Below, piece after piece: positions 45,237-53,950 of a stretch of 64,000 nt of DNA. Where the stretch lies: the NCBI RefSeq assembly GCF_000344155.1, contig NZ_BAOQ01000008.1:1-64000 (forward strand), written 5' to 3'. The position numbers and the translations under genes are program-made. The notes beneath the pieces are model-generated. The model had not been told where the DNA came from and did not search any database. It saw only the letters and a program-made list of their open reading frames with translations. Position 1 is the first letter of the stretch, and each line of letters starts with the position of its first letter. The DNA is from Gordonia paraffinivorans NBRC 108238 (lineage in GTDB: Bacteria > Actinomycetota > Actinomycetes > Mycobacteriales > Mycobacteriaceae).

Positions 45237-47309
45237 ATGACCGCTCCCACCGGAAAGCCGGCCCCCGTCACCGTCCTGCGGTCCGGCCCGCTCACCACGA
45301 TCCAGGACTGGCCGGGTCGTGTCGGCTACTGGAAGGTCGGCGTCCCGCCGTCGGGGCCCATGGACGATCTGTCCTTCCGTCTGGCCAACCTCGCCGTCGG
45401 CAACCCGGAGACCGCGGCCGGCCTGGAGGTGACGCTCATGGGACCGGCACTGCGGTTCGACGAGCCCGCCGTGGTGGCCGTCACCGGCGCGCCGGTCACC
45501 GTGACGGTGAACGGAAGCACTGTGCCCCAGTGGGTTCCGGTGCACCTGTCGGCGGGCGACGTTCTCGACGTCGGCGCGGTCGGGACGCTGGGCATGCGCG
45601 TCTACATGGCGATCGGCGGCGGCCTCGACGCCGAGGAGTACCTCGGCAGTCGCTCGACGTTCACCATGGGCCGGTTCGGCGGGCTCGACGGGCGTCCGCT
45701 GGCCACCGGGGACCGTCTCGCGCTGCTCGGCGGGGAGACCACCGCGCCGCGCCGAATCCTCAACGAGGAACAGCCGGCGTTCACCAACACCTGGCAGTTG
45801 GCGGTCACGGTCGGTCCGCACGGGGCGCCCGAGTTCTTCACCGAGACGGACATCGCCGACCTCCTCGGCACCGCCTACGAGGTCCACTTCAACTCCGACC
45901 GCACCGGCATCCGGCTCATCGGTCCCAAACCGCGGTGGGCGCGAAACGACGGCGGGGAGGCGGGCCTGCACCCGTCCAACATCCACGACACCGCGTACTC
46001 GGTCGGCGCGCTCGACTTCACCGGCGACACCCCGATCCTGCTCGGCCCGGACGGGCCCAGCCTCGGCGGGTTCGTGTGCCCGGTGACCGTGGTGACCGCG
46101 CAGCGGTGGAAGCTCGGGCAGCTCAAGCCCGGCGACACGATCCGGTTCGTCCCGGTGCGCAGCGAGGAGACCGCATCTCCCAAGGAGATCGGCCCGGCAC
46201 GGCGCGCCGGCCTCGTCGAGGTGCTGTCGGCCGGCGGCGACGCCGACAACGGCATCCTCGGGACGACCACCACCGCAGACGGCACCACCGCGGTGACCTA
46301 CCGCCGGTCCGGCGACGACAACATCCTCGTCGAATACGGCGACATGCGACTCGATCTCGCGCTGCGGGCGCGGGTCCACGCGCTGAGCGAGCGGATCGCG
46401 GCCGAGAAGCCGCGCGGGCTCGTCGATCTCACGCCGGGCATCCGCTCCCTGCAGGTCAAGGCCGATCCGGACGTGTGGTCGCAGAAGCAGATGCTCGAGT
46501 GGCTCGTCGAATGCGAGAGTCAGCTGCCGGCCGCGGAGGAACTCGTGGTTCCCAGCCGGACAGTGCACCTGCCGCTGTCGTGGGACGACCCGTCGACGCG
46601 CGAGGCCATCGAGCGCTACATGCTCGGCGTGCGGTCCGACGCGCCCTGGTGCCCGTGGAACATCGAGTTCATCCGCCGCATGAACGGACTGGACTCCGTC
46701 GACGACGTGTACCGCACCGTCTTCGACGCCAGCTACCTCGTGCTCGGCCTGGGCGACGTGTATCTCGGTGCGCCGGTGGCTGTTCCGCTCGACCCGCGGC
46801 ACCGCCTCGTCACCACCAAGTACAACCCGGCCCGGACCTGGACCCCGGAGAACGCCGTCGGCATCGGCGGCGCCTACCTGTGCATCTACGGGATGGAAGG
46901 GCCCGGCGGCTACCAGTTCGTCGGCCGCACCACCCAGGTGTGGAACCACCGTCACCCGCAGCCGACACCCGGTTTCGATCCCGAACACCCGTGGCTGCTG
47001 CGCTTCTTCGACCGGATCCAGTGGTACCCGGTGAGCGCGGAGGAGTTGCTGGACATGCGCGCCGACGTGGCCGCCGGCCGCGGCGACAGCACGAGGATCG
47101 TCGACGGGGTCTTCTCGCTGGCCGAGCATCAGCGATTCCTCGACGCCAACGCCGAGGACATCGCCGCCAGGCGCGCTGCCATGGAGGCCGCCCGCGCGGA
47201 GGAGCGCCGGCGGTGGTCCGCACGAGGCGAGTTCGCCGCTGACTCGGCGACGACGGCGGCGGCGGCGGATCATGGCCTGGGAATCGACAGCGAGGAGCGG
47301 GTGGCATGA
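45237..47309 (+). CDS. Urea/guanidine carboxylase carboxyltransferase part (KipA-KipI) lacking biotin domains
   Basis: A 690-residue protein equivalent to only the middle of a urea or guanidine carboxylase. The first half is the KipA/AHS2 domain (VLRSGPLTTIQDWPGRVGYW, GVPPSGPMDDLSFRLAN, AIGGGLDAEEYLGSRSTF); from about 360 the KipI/AHS1 domain follows (VEYGDMRLDLALRARVH, TYNP-like KYNPARTWTPENAVGIGGAY, GPGGYQFVGRTTQVW). A usual enzyme of about 1200 residues has an ATP-grasp biotin carboxylase before this and a biotinyl domain after it; both are absent, and the C-terminus ends in an Ala/Glu-rich tail without a MKM biotin site. It would have to borrow biotin carboxylase and carrier from another gene. 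It overlaps atzF by four bases. Confidence 0.88.
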   Translation: MTAPTGKPAPVTVLRSGPLTTIQDWPGRVGYWKVGVPPSGPMDDLSFRLANLAVGNPETAAGLEVTLMGPALRFDEPAVVAVTGAPVTVTVNGSTVPQWVPVHLSAGDVLDVGAVGTLGMRVYMAIGGGLDAEEYLGSRSTFTMGRFGGLDGRPLATGDRLALLGGETTAPRRILNEEQPAFTNTWQLAVTVGPHGAPEFFTETDIADLLGTAYEVHFNSDRTGIRLIGPKPRWARNDGGEAGLHPSNIHDTAYSVGALDFTGDTPILLGPDGPSLGGFVCPVTVVTAQRWKLGQLKPGDTIRFVPVRSEETASPKEIGPARRAGLVEVLSAGGDADNGILGTTTTADGTTAVTYRRSGDDNILVEYGDMRLDLALRARVHALSERIAAEKPRGLVDLTPGIRSLQVKADPDVWSQKQMLEWLVECESQLPAAEELVVPSRTVHLPLSWDDPSTREAIERYMLGVRSDAPWCPWNIEFIRRMNGLDSVDDVYRTVFDASYLVLGLGDVYLGAPVAVPLDPRHRLVTTKYNPARTWTPENAVGIGGAYLCIYGMEGPGGYQFVGRTTQVWNHRHPQPTPGFDPEHPWLLRFFDRIQWYPVSAEELLDMRADVAAGRGDSTRIVDGVFSLAEHQRFLDANAEDIAARRAAMEAARAEERRRWSARGEFAADSATTAAAADHGLGIDSEERVA

Positions 47310-48973
47310 CGGACATCGACGACATCTACGCGCGCATCGCCGACCGCCCCGAGGTCTTCATCACCCTGCGGCCGATGGCGGAGGTCGCCGCCGAGGTCGA
47401 GGTATCCCGGGCGGCAGGCGGTCCGCTCGCCGGAAGGCTCCTCGCCGTCAAGGACAACGTCGACGTCGCCGGACTGCCCACCACCGCCGCGTGCCCCGGG
47501 TATGCGTACACGCCGAAGACCGACGCGCCCGCCGTCGCGGCGTTGCGGGCCGCCGGTGCGGTCGTCATCGGCAAGACCAATCTCGACCAGTTCGCCACCG
47601 GACTCGTCGGAACACGCAGTCCCTACGGCGCGGTGCGGGACTCCCGCCGCCCCGACCGCATCTCCGGCGGGTCCAGCTCGGGTTCGGCGGTGGCCGTGGC
47701 ACTCGGGTTCGCCGACATCGCGATCGGCACCGACACCGCGGGTTCGGGTCGGGTGCCGGCCGGCCTGCAGGGCATCATCGGGATCAAGCCGACCCTCGGG
47801 GTGATCTCCACCGAGGGCGTCGTGCCCGCGTGCAGGAGCTACGACGTGGTCACGATCTTCGCCCCCGCCCTCGCGCTCGCGAACACGGCGACGGCGGCGA
47901 TGTCGAAGGCCTTGGGGTCCAGGCCGTTCGGTCCGGCGGCGCCGCTCGCCGCCCCGGAACGACCCGTGATCGCCGTTCCGGCCGACCTGCCGGAGCTCGA
48001 CGACGCCTGGCAGGCCGCATTCGCCGAAGCGGTCCTGCGGGCCGAGGCCGCGGGGATGGTGATCAAGACGATCGACCCGACGCCCTTCCTCGATGCCGCG
48101 AGGCTGCTCTACGAGGACGCCCTCGTCGCCGAGCGCCATGCCGCCGTCGGGGAATTCATCGACACGGCAACGGCATCCGGGGCCGATGCGGGCCTGGACC
48201 CCACCGTGGCCGGGATCATCGGTGCGGCGTCGCGCTTCTCCGCAGTCGACCTGCTGCGCGCGCAGGCGAGGCTCGCAGACCTGCGCGCCGAGGCGATGCG
48301 GCAGTGGGGTGAGGCCACCGCGCTCATGGTCCCGACCGCGCCGGGACACCCGACGATCGCCGACGTCGACGCGGACCCGGTCGGCGTCAACTCGCGGATG
48401 GGGACCTACACGAACTTCTGCAACCTCTTCGACCTGTGCGGCCTTGCCGTCCCGGGTGGGACGGTCGCCGAAAACGACGGCACCGAAGCGCAATTCGGTG
48501 TCACGTTCCTCGGACGGGCGCACGAGGACGCGGTGCTCGTCGACCTCGCGGCACGGTTCCTCGGCGACGCCGGGGTGGGCGCGTCGTGGGTGGAGGGTGA
48601 GAATTCGGTCGAGCTCGCGGTCTTCGGCGCCCACATGCGCGGCGGCCCGTTGACGCACGAACTCACCGAACGCGGCGCTCGGTGGGCGGGCGAGGTCGTG
48701 ACCGTGCCGGCCTACCGGCTGGTCGCGCTCGACACCACACCGCCCAAGCCCGGTCTGATCCGGGACCCGGAGGCCGGCCGGGCGATCCGGGGCGAGGTCT
48801 GGCGGGTGTCGCCCGCGGCGCTCGGCGAGTTCCTCGCGGCGCTTCCCGAGCCGATGATGCTCGGCCGGGTCGAGATCGCCGACGACACCGGATCGTCGCG
48901 GTGGATCGTCGGCTTCGGATGTGCCGCGGACGCGGGCGCGGCAGGAACGGAACTCGACCGCGACCGCTGGTAG
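47306..48973 (+). CDS. atzF: Allophanate hydrolase
   Basis: Hydrolyses allophanate to two ammonia and CO2, the final step of urea or guanidine use by the carboxylase route. The 555 residues contain an amidase-signature domain with the Lys of LLAVKDNVDVAGLPTT and the Ser pair of RISGGSSSGSAVAVALG, giving the Ser-Ser-Lys triad, and FADIAIGTDTAGSGRVPAGLQGI. The C-terminal domain (about 440-555, LAVFGAHMRGGPLTHELTERGA) matches the extra domain of AtzF-type enzymes. The ATG at 47306 overlaps the preceding stop. A strong hairpin follows the stop, closing the operon. Confidence 0.94.
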   Translation: MTDIDDIYARIADRPEVFITLRPMAEVAAEVEVSRAAGGPLAGRLLAVKDNVDVAGLPTTAACPGYAYTPKTDAPAVAALRAAGAVVIGKTNLDQFATGLVGTRSPYGAVRDSRRPDRISGGSSSGSAVAVALGFADIAIGTDTAGSGRVPAGLQGIIGIKPTLGVISTEGVVPACRSYDVVTIFAPALALANTATAAMSKALGSRPFGPAAPLAAPERPVIAVPADLPELDDAWQAAFAEAVLRAEAAGMVIKTIDPTPFLDAARLLYEDALVAERHAAVGEFIDTATASGADAGLDPTVAGIIGAASRFSAVDLLRAQARLADLRAEAMRQWGEATALMVPTAPGHPTIADVDADPVGVNSRMGTYTNFCNLFDLCGLAVPGGTVAENDGTEAQFGVTFLGRAHEDAVLVDLAARFLGDAGVGASWVEGENSVELAVFGAHMRGGPLTHELTERGARWAGEVVTVPAYRLVALDTTPPKPGLIRDPEAGRAIRGEVWRVSPAALGEFLAALPEPMMLGRVEIADDTGSSRWIVGFGCAADAGAAGTELDRDRW

Positions 48974-48993
48974 CCCGGCAGCCAAGCGGCATA

Positions 48994-49027
48994 AGCGACG
49001 ATCTGGACAAACGTCCAGGTCGTCGCT
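48994..49027 (+). terminator. 15-bp stem terminator closing the nitrogen operon
   Basis: AGCGACGATCTGGAC and GTCCAGGTCGTCGCT pair over 15 positions with one G-U pair around an AAAC loop, 20 bases after the atzF stop. Confidence 0.75.
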
Positions 49028-49129
49028 GTGTCCGTCTTTCACACCCCTGCGTTACCGATTTTCGATCCTTGATGTTTCAATTACTCGCGCATAAGGGTCG
49101 GGGAGAAGGAAATTGGACGGTTGACCAGT

Positions 49130-51016
49130 ATGGGGCGGAACGGGATTCAACGTTCGGAGAAGGTCGCGCGGCGTGCGGAGCGCAAGAAGCGCAAGCACCG
49201 CGTGGCGGCAGGCGCGGCGGCACTCGCAACGGTCGCGGCGGTGGGGGCCGGCCAGGCCATGGAGCCGGCGGCGGCCGAGGCGGCGATCGTTCCGCTTCCG
49301 GAGCCGATCGAGAAGCTGGAAACGTGGTCGAAAAGCTTCAACTCGGGCAACCCGCTCGGCGGCCTGATCTCCGGCATCGGTAACGGTGCCCTGGCGGACA
49401 TCGCGGGCGAGTGGCGCATCCAGTCGTGCGTGTCCGGCGCGTCGGCACCCAATGGCGGGGCCGATTGCACGCAGTCGAGCACCGAGTTCGGCGGTCTGGG
49501 GGTCGCCGTCGTCCTGCCCGACAAGATCGAGGTCGTGCCGGTTGCGATCTACGACCCGGTGAAGAAGACCTACGACACCCTGTCGTCATCGATCCTGGGT
49601 GACATCGCCCGGTGGATCGGACTCGACGTGCCGAAGACGATGACCGAAGGCCCGCGAACGCGTGGCTCGGCGACTGTCATCGGAAACGGCTTCCAGCTGG
49701 CCGTCGCCTCCCGCGACGGCGACGCGACGGCCATTTCCTTCCTCCCGATCAGCATCGCGACCGCGGGAGCCACCGACGGTCGCACCGCGAAGTCGTTCGC
49801 GCTGATCGGCATCGCGCACGCATGGAATGCCGACCCGACCAAGATCAGCGTCCTCGGCCAAGATCTCCCGCTCGTCCAGGTGCCCGGCATCAAGGGCGTC
49901 GGGTGCTACGGAGGCATCACTGCCGCCTATGCCGACGGGGTGGGTGCCTGTGCCAACGTCGGTGCAACCTTCGACTTCCGGTATCAGGCCACCAACGGCG
50001 AGGTGCAGTTCGCACTCACGGATCCGACCGCGCTGCTCACGGACCCGCTCGGCGTCCTCGGTGGCGCCGGGCAGGAAGTGCTGGAGGGATTGCTCAAGGG
50101 GATCCTCAGCAAGGAAGGGATCGACTTCGACGGCGACTGGATGTCGCTGTCCAAGGACTTCTCACGCCTGTCGCTGGCCGGTGATCACGGCCTGTTCAGC
50201 GGCAATTTCGTTCGCTTGACCAGTGAATACGGCTTCACGAAGCCGATCGAGATCGAGTGGATGGGTCAGAAGGTCACGCTGTACCCGATGGTGGAGGTCA
50301 ACGGCAAGGAGCGCCCCAACTACCTCGGCGTGCCGGTCATCTCCTTCGGTCAGCTCGACACCGGGCAGATCGTCCCGGTCATCCACATCCCCGACTACGA
50401 GCTGCCGTTCCTGCTGCCGACCCTGGACGGCACCACCCTCGGCGGCACCCCGACGAACGCGTCCGCGACTTCCGGTGCGACTCCCGTCGCGGCCCGGTCG
50501 GCCTTCGTCGCCGACGACGTCACCGAGGCCCCGCCGGCTCCGCTCGCCACCGACGCGCCGCAGGAATGGGCGCCGGCCGCCGGCGATGCCTCGCTGAGCG
50601 CTGCCGACACGTCCGACGGTGGCGAGGAGTACGTCGGCAAGCACCGCGAGCAGTACCACGGCAAGCATCGCCTCGAGGACCGATCGGGAGACACCTCGTC
50701 CGATGGCGGTGCCGGCTCCGACAGCGGATCGACGTCCGACTCGGGTTCGGGTAGTGGATCGGGTTCGGGCAGCGGTTCGGACTCCGGTAGCGGCTTGGGT
50801 TCGGGTTCCGGTGGTGACTCGGGTTCGGGCAGCGGTTCGGACTCCGGCGGCGGTTCGGGTTCGGGCAGCGGCTCGGACTCCGGTAGCGGCTCCGGCGGCG
50901 GGTCGAAGTCGGACGGCGGCTCCGACAGCGGCTCCGACAGCGGTTCCGGGTCGGGCAGCGGCTCGGGTTCGGGTGGCGGCTCGAACTCCGGCGGCGGGTC
51001 GGACTCCGGCGACTAG
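49130..51016 (+). CDS. Secreted protein with Ser-Gly-Asp low-complexity tail
   Basis: A 628-residue exported protein of unknown function. The basic N-terminus ([11 protein letters not shown]) and hydrophobic stretch [19 protein letters not shown] form a signal peptide. The folded part (about 35-440) has paired cysteines ([15 protein letters not shown] and [17 protein letters not shown]) and a conserved-looking block [27 protein letters not shown] linker with [15 protein letters not shown] follows, then about 100 residues of almost only Ser, Gly and Asp. The KHRLEDR motif is shared with the NRPS-coupled exported protein. I prefer ATG 49130; TTG 49121 would add three residues. Surface display with a flexible acidic tail is inference. 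Confidence 0.8.
   Translation: MGRNGIQRSEKVARRAERKKRKHRVAAGAAALATVAAVGAGQAMEPAAAEAAIVPLPEPIEKLETWSKSFNSGNPLGGLISGIGNGALADIAGEWRIQSCVSGASAPNGGADCTQSSTEFGGLGVAVVLPDKIEVVPVAIYDPVKKTYDTLSSSILGDIARWIGLDVPKTMTEGPRTRGSATVIGNGFQLAVASRDGDATAISFLPISIATAGATDGRTAKSFALIGIAHAWNADPTKISVLGQDLPLVQVPGIKGVGCYGGITAAYADGVGACANVGATFDFRYQATNGEVQFALTDPTALLTDPLGVLGGAGQEVLEGLLKGILSKEGIDFDGDWMSLSKDFSRLSLAGDHGLFSGNFVRLTSEYGFTKPIEIEWMGQKVTLYPMVEVNGKERPNYLGVPVISFGQLDTGQIVPVIHIPDYELPFLLPTLDGTTLGGTPTNASATSGATPVAARSAFVADDVTEAPPAPLATDAPQEWAPAAGDASLSAADTSDGGEEYVGKHREQYHGKHRLEDRSGDTSSDGGAGSDSGSTSDSGSGSGSGSGSGSDSGSGLGSGSGGDSGSGSGSDSGGGSGSGSGSDSGSGSGGGSKSDGGSDSGSDSGSGSGSGSGSGGGSNSGGGSDSGD
50712..51013 (+). repeat. Degenerate tandem repeat encoding the Ser-Gly-Asp tail
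   Basis: About 300 bases of imperfect direct repeats of units like GGTTCGGGCAGCGG and TCGGACTCCGG within the coding sequence. Such a tract can change length by slippage while staying in frame. Confidence 0.75.
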
Positions 51017-51035
51017 GACCCGACCGCCCACAGAC

Positions 51036-51076
51036 CGGCGCCCCGGCACCTGGACCAGATCCGTGCCGGGGCGCCG
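51036..51076 (+). terminator. 14-bp perfect stem terminator
   Basis: CGGCGCCCCGGCAC and GTGCCGGGGCGCCG are exact complements around a 13-base loop, 20 bases after the stop of the Ser-Gly-Asp protein. Confidence 0.7.
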
Positions 51077-51198
51077 AACCATTTCTCCCGCCACCGAACC
51101 CGACGTCGGCGAGACGACCTCGTCGAGACAACCCACGCCGGACCCGGGAGCGGTGACTACGCTGGACGGACACGACGGATTCGACCAGGAGGGCCGCG

Positions 51199-51393
51199 AT
51201 GGCGATCGATCCGAACAGAAGCAAGGCCGTGGCGGAGGTCGTCCGCCAGCACCCGGTGATGAGCCTGATCGCGGTGTCGCCCGGCATCGCCGTCTTCGTC
51301 GTCCTGCTGCTGCTGGACCAGACCTTCCTGGCGATCCTGTTCGCGATCCTGGCCGTGGGTGGCGGGCTGTACCTGCTCACCCGCAAACGCTGA
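51199..51393 (+). CDS. Small two-helix membrane protein
   Basis: A 64-residue protein with a charged N-terminus, two hydrophobic segments (about 20-38 and 41-58) joined by a short turn with an aspartate, and a basic C-terminus LLTRKR. The ATG at 51199 has AGGAGGG 6 bases upstream, a strong ribosome site for so small a gene. I do not recognise the family. It sits alone between the terminator at 51036 and the S4-lipoprotein fusion gene, about 170 bases before the latter. Confidence 0.75.
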   Translation: MAIDPNRSKAVAEVVRQHPVMSLIAVSPGIAVFVVLLLLDQTFLAILFAILAVGGGLYLLTRKR

Positions 51394-51564
51394 GGGTCCT
51401 GCCGCGTGGCCGAGCCGATGACCTCGTCGGCGCGGCTACAGTGGGGCCAACACGACAGCCACGCCGGGCGTGGCGGCAACGCGGGGCGAAGGGAGTGCGT
51501 GCGCATGATCGTCGATTCGGATCGTGATCGCGGTCCGGAGGCCTGCAGGGCGGGTCGGTAGAGC

Positions 51565-52452
51565 ATGTCCACGCGCGTCGACGCCTACATCTGGGCGATC
51601 CGGTTGACCAAGACCCGGTCGGCGGCGGGCGCCGCCTGCCGGGGCGGTCACGTCCGCGTCAACGGCGCCACCGCCAAGCCCGCCCAGCCGATCGTGCCGG
51701 GCGACGAGATCCGGGTCTGGGTGAACGGCCGCGAGCGCATCGTCGAGGTCACCAAGACGATCAGCAAGCGCGTGTCGGCCCCCGCCGCCGCCGAGTGCTA
51801 CATCGACAAGTCGCCGCCACCGCCGCCGAAGGAGATCATCGCCGGCCAGCCGCGTCGCGACCGCGGTGCCGGCCGCCCCACGAAACGGGAACGGCGGCAA
51901 CTCGATCGTCTTCGCAGCAGCGGATTCCTGATCTCGTTGGTCGCCGTCCTCGCGCTCGCGCTGGGCGCGTGCTCGTCGGATGACACCCCCTCGGACCCGA
52001 ACCGTCCCAACACTCCGGAGGCACCGGCCCAGGCCGGGTCCGGGCCGTTCTTCGGACGCTGCGGAGGGGTGACCCTCGAGGAGGTCGTCCGCGTCACCGG
52101 ATTCACCGGGCTCAGTGCGACGGTCGACAACACCTCGGTCTGCGAGTGGGACACCACCGGTTCGCGGACCGGTGCGGTGGCGTCGTTCAACTGGTACCGC
52201 GGCTCGCCGATCGGCCGGGAAGAGGCCAACGTGAAACTCTCGCGCGACGAGACCAACAAGCTCGAGATCAAGGGCCACACGGGGTTCATCGGCTGGAGCC
52301 AGTCCGGTCAGATCTGCGAGGTCGGCATCGACTTCGGCGCCGACTTCTTCGAGTGGTCGATCCGCGGCGACGCCCGCAACCCGAGGCCCATCGACGAGAT
52401 CTGCAACGCCGCGCGCGAATTGGCGACGATGTCGATCGAGCGCGCGTCATGA
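51565..52452 (+). CDS. S4 RNA-binding domain fused in frame to a DUF3558 lipoprotein
   Basis: A 295-residue chimera. Residues 1-115 are a complete Hsp15-like S4 protein: RVDAYIWAIRLTKTRSAAGAACRGGHVRVNG (the RNA-binding loop) and the usual C-terminus GRPTKRERRQLDRL. Without a stop, residues 117-136 continue as a lipoprotein signal, a hydrophobic run ending in the lipobox LGAC (Cys136), then a DUF3558 domain with paired cysteines (GRCGGVTLEEV, SVCEWD). No credible internal start precedes the signal: the only in-frame one, a TTG just before it, would leave no basic residues. So either a real fusion, a lost stop codon, or a sequence error joined two genes. The next gene overlaps by ATGA. Confidence 0.8.
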   Translation: MSTRVDAYIWAIRLTKTRSAAGAACRGGHVRVNGATAKPAQPIVPGDEIRVWVNGRERIVEVTKTISKRVSAPAAAECYIDKSPPPPPKEIIAGQPRRDRGAGRPTKRERRQLDRLRSSGFLISLVAVLALALGACSSDDTPSDPNRPNTPEAPAQAGSGPFFGRCGGVTLEEVVRVTGFTGLSATVDNTSVCEWDTTGSRTGAVASFNWYRGSPIGREEANVKLSRDETNKLEIKGHTGFIGWSQSGQICEVGIDFGADFFEWSIRGDARNPRPIDEICNAARELATMSIERAS

Positions 52453-52997
52453 GGCGCACCCTCGCACTCCTGGCCGCCGTCGTGCTCGGACTCGCCGTCT
52501 TCGCCGGGTGCGCGCGCACCGTCGACGGTGAGCCGCTGCCGGTGGGTGCGGCGGGGCAATCCGGCACCAGCGACGTCGACACCGACCAGTTCGACCGGCT
52601 CCTTCTCGAGTGCGAGGTGCTGCCCGACGAGACGATCGCCGATGTCGTGGCCGGCGGCGGTTTCGCCGAGCAGTCCTTCAGCGGTGCGATCTGCCGGTGG
52701 CTGGTCTCCGGCAACGACACCGTCAGCGTGACGTTCAACTGGTTCGAGTGGGGCAGCATCAACGTCGAGAAGGAGACGGCCAAGAAGCTCGGGTTCACCA
52801 CCGAGAACATCAAGATCGCCAGTCAATCCGCGTTCACCCAGCGCAGTCCCGACCGGCCGGGACTGTGCGGCGTGACCGCACGCGCCCCGAGCCGGGGGGT
52901 CTTCACCTGGTTCGTCGAGCCGCGCTCCGCTCCGCCCGGTGATCCCTGCGCGGCCCCGATCAAGCTGATGGAACTGTTGCTGCGAGGCGGCCAGTAG
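52449..52997 (+). CDS. DUF3558 lipoprotein
   Basis: A 182-residue predicted lipoprotein. MRRTLALLAAVVLGLAVFAGC is a clear lipoprotein signal with lipobox FAGC (Cys21). The mature domain has LLLECEVLPDETIADV, GAICRWLV, VSVTFNWFEWGSI and PGLCGVTARAPSRGVFTWFVEP, paralogous to the DUF3558 half of the upstream fusion (RCGGV, CEWD, SFNWYRGS, QICEVGIDF). Tandem DUF3558 lipoproteins are common in mycolic-acid actinobacteria; their function is unknown. Start overlaps the previous stop (ATGA). Its end lies 16 bases from the convergent thioesterase gene. Confidence 0.88.
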   Translation: MRRTLALLAAVVLGLAVFAGCARTVDGEPLPVGAAGQSGTSDVDTDQFDRLLLECEVLPDETIADVVAGGGFAEQSFSGAICRWLVSGNDTVSVTFNWFEWGSINVEKETAKKLGFTTENIKIASQSAFTQRSPDRPGLCGVTARAPSRGVFTWFVEPRSAPPGDPCAAPIKLMELLLRGGQ

Positions 52998-53013
52998 GCC
53001 GCACCGCCGGGTC

Positions 53014-53850
53014 CTAGGCCTCGGCGACCGGCAGCGGGCTCACCACGACGGTGGCCGCCACCACCTGCTCGTCGCCCTTAGCGCCGCCGGGGACGAGGAG
53101 CCACACGCTCAGTCGGTCGCCCTCACGGATGCGACGCAGGGTGATCCGCGTGCCCGGGACGATCGGGCGCAGGTACTCGATGACGACCCGATGCGGGACG
53201 TCGACGAGATCGGGGTGGTCGACGAGCTCGTCCTCCACGGCTTCCAGATACGCCGCGTTGTTGAGGTGCTTGAAGGGGTCGAAGTCGGTGATCCGCAGCA
53301 CGTGCTCGCGGTCGGGCAGGGGAGTCTGTTCGGGCGCCTTCTCCGGGTTCATCGGCTTCCAGCGCAGACGGTGCTCGTCGGTCATCGACGACAACATCTC
53401 GAACGCCTCGTCGGACAAGCGCGACGGCATGCCCTGCTCGTTGACGTTGATCCAGAACGCCTCGGTCTCGATGAGGCCGTCGGGGCGCGGGTTCGGGTTG
53501 AACCGATTGGTGTCGTGCTTCGCGGTCAGGCGCACCCGCATGTTGGTCCAGCGGGTCGACAGCGCGCCGCACCACCGCTGCGCCGTCACCGTCGCCGGCC
53601 AGGTGATCGGGCGGACGACGTCGATGACGGTCCGCCGCACGATCCAGAAGGGGTCGGTCGCGTGCAACTCCGTCGCCTCGATGTTGTCGTTGGCGACGTC
53701 CTGCAGGTAGCGGGCCACCGCGTCGAGACGGACCCGCATCTCCTGGTCCACGTCACCGGTGCGCACCCGGTAGTCGGCCTGGAAGAAGCGTGCGCCCTCC
53801 TTGCGGTCGGGTAGTGAGGTGCGTCTCTGTCCTGCAGTAACCTGGCTCAC
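53014..53850 (-). CDS. Acyl-ACP thioesterase family protein
   Basis: A 278-residue protein with two hot-dog halves, as in the FatA/FatB-type acyl-ACP thioesterases. The N-terminal half has FQADYRVRTGDVDQEMRVRLDAVARYLQDVANDN, the second half DREHVLRITDFDPFKHLNNAAYLEAVEDEL, where the Asn-Asn of KHLNNAAYLE is the position of the catalytic region. It would release fatty acids from acyl-ACP or hydrolyse acyl-CoA; the substrate is unknown. GTG at 53848-53850 follows AAGGGACTCGA. It is divergent from fprB, and a KstR-type operator lies between them. Confidence 0.87.
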   Translation of the reverse strand: MSQVTAGQRRTSLPDRKEGARFFQADYRVRTGDVDQEMRVRLDAVARYLQDVANDNIEATELHATDPFWIVRRTVIDVVRPITWPATVTAQRWCGALSTRWTNMRVRLTAKHDTNRFNPNPRPDGLIETEAFWINVNEQGMPSRLSDEAFEMLSSMTDEHRLRWKPMNPEKAPEQTPLPDREHVLRITDFDPFKHLNNAAYLEAVEDELVDHPDLVDVPHRVVIEYLRPIVPGTRITLRRIREGDRLSVWLLVPGGAKGDEQVVAATVVVSPLPVAEA

Positions 53851-53910
53851 TCGAGTCCCTTCGCTGGGTCGCAGGTATCTTTGCGGATAAGATACAGTCA
53901 ACGCCGAAAC

Positions 53911-53924
53911 TAGAACACGTTCTA
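53911..53924. promoter_or_regulatory. KstR-type operator TAGAACACGTTCTA
   Basis: An exact match to the KstR consensus TNNAACNNGTTNNA as I recall it, and a perfect 14-bp palindrome. It is 61 bases before the thioesterase start and 27 bases before the fprB start, so it could control either or both. Confidence 0.7.
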
Positions 53925-53950
53925 CGTGTTGGATGACGAGGAAACAGCAG

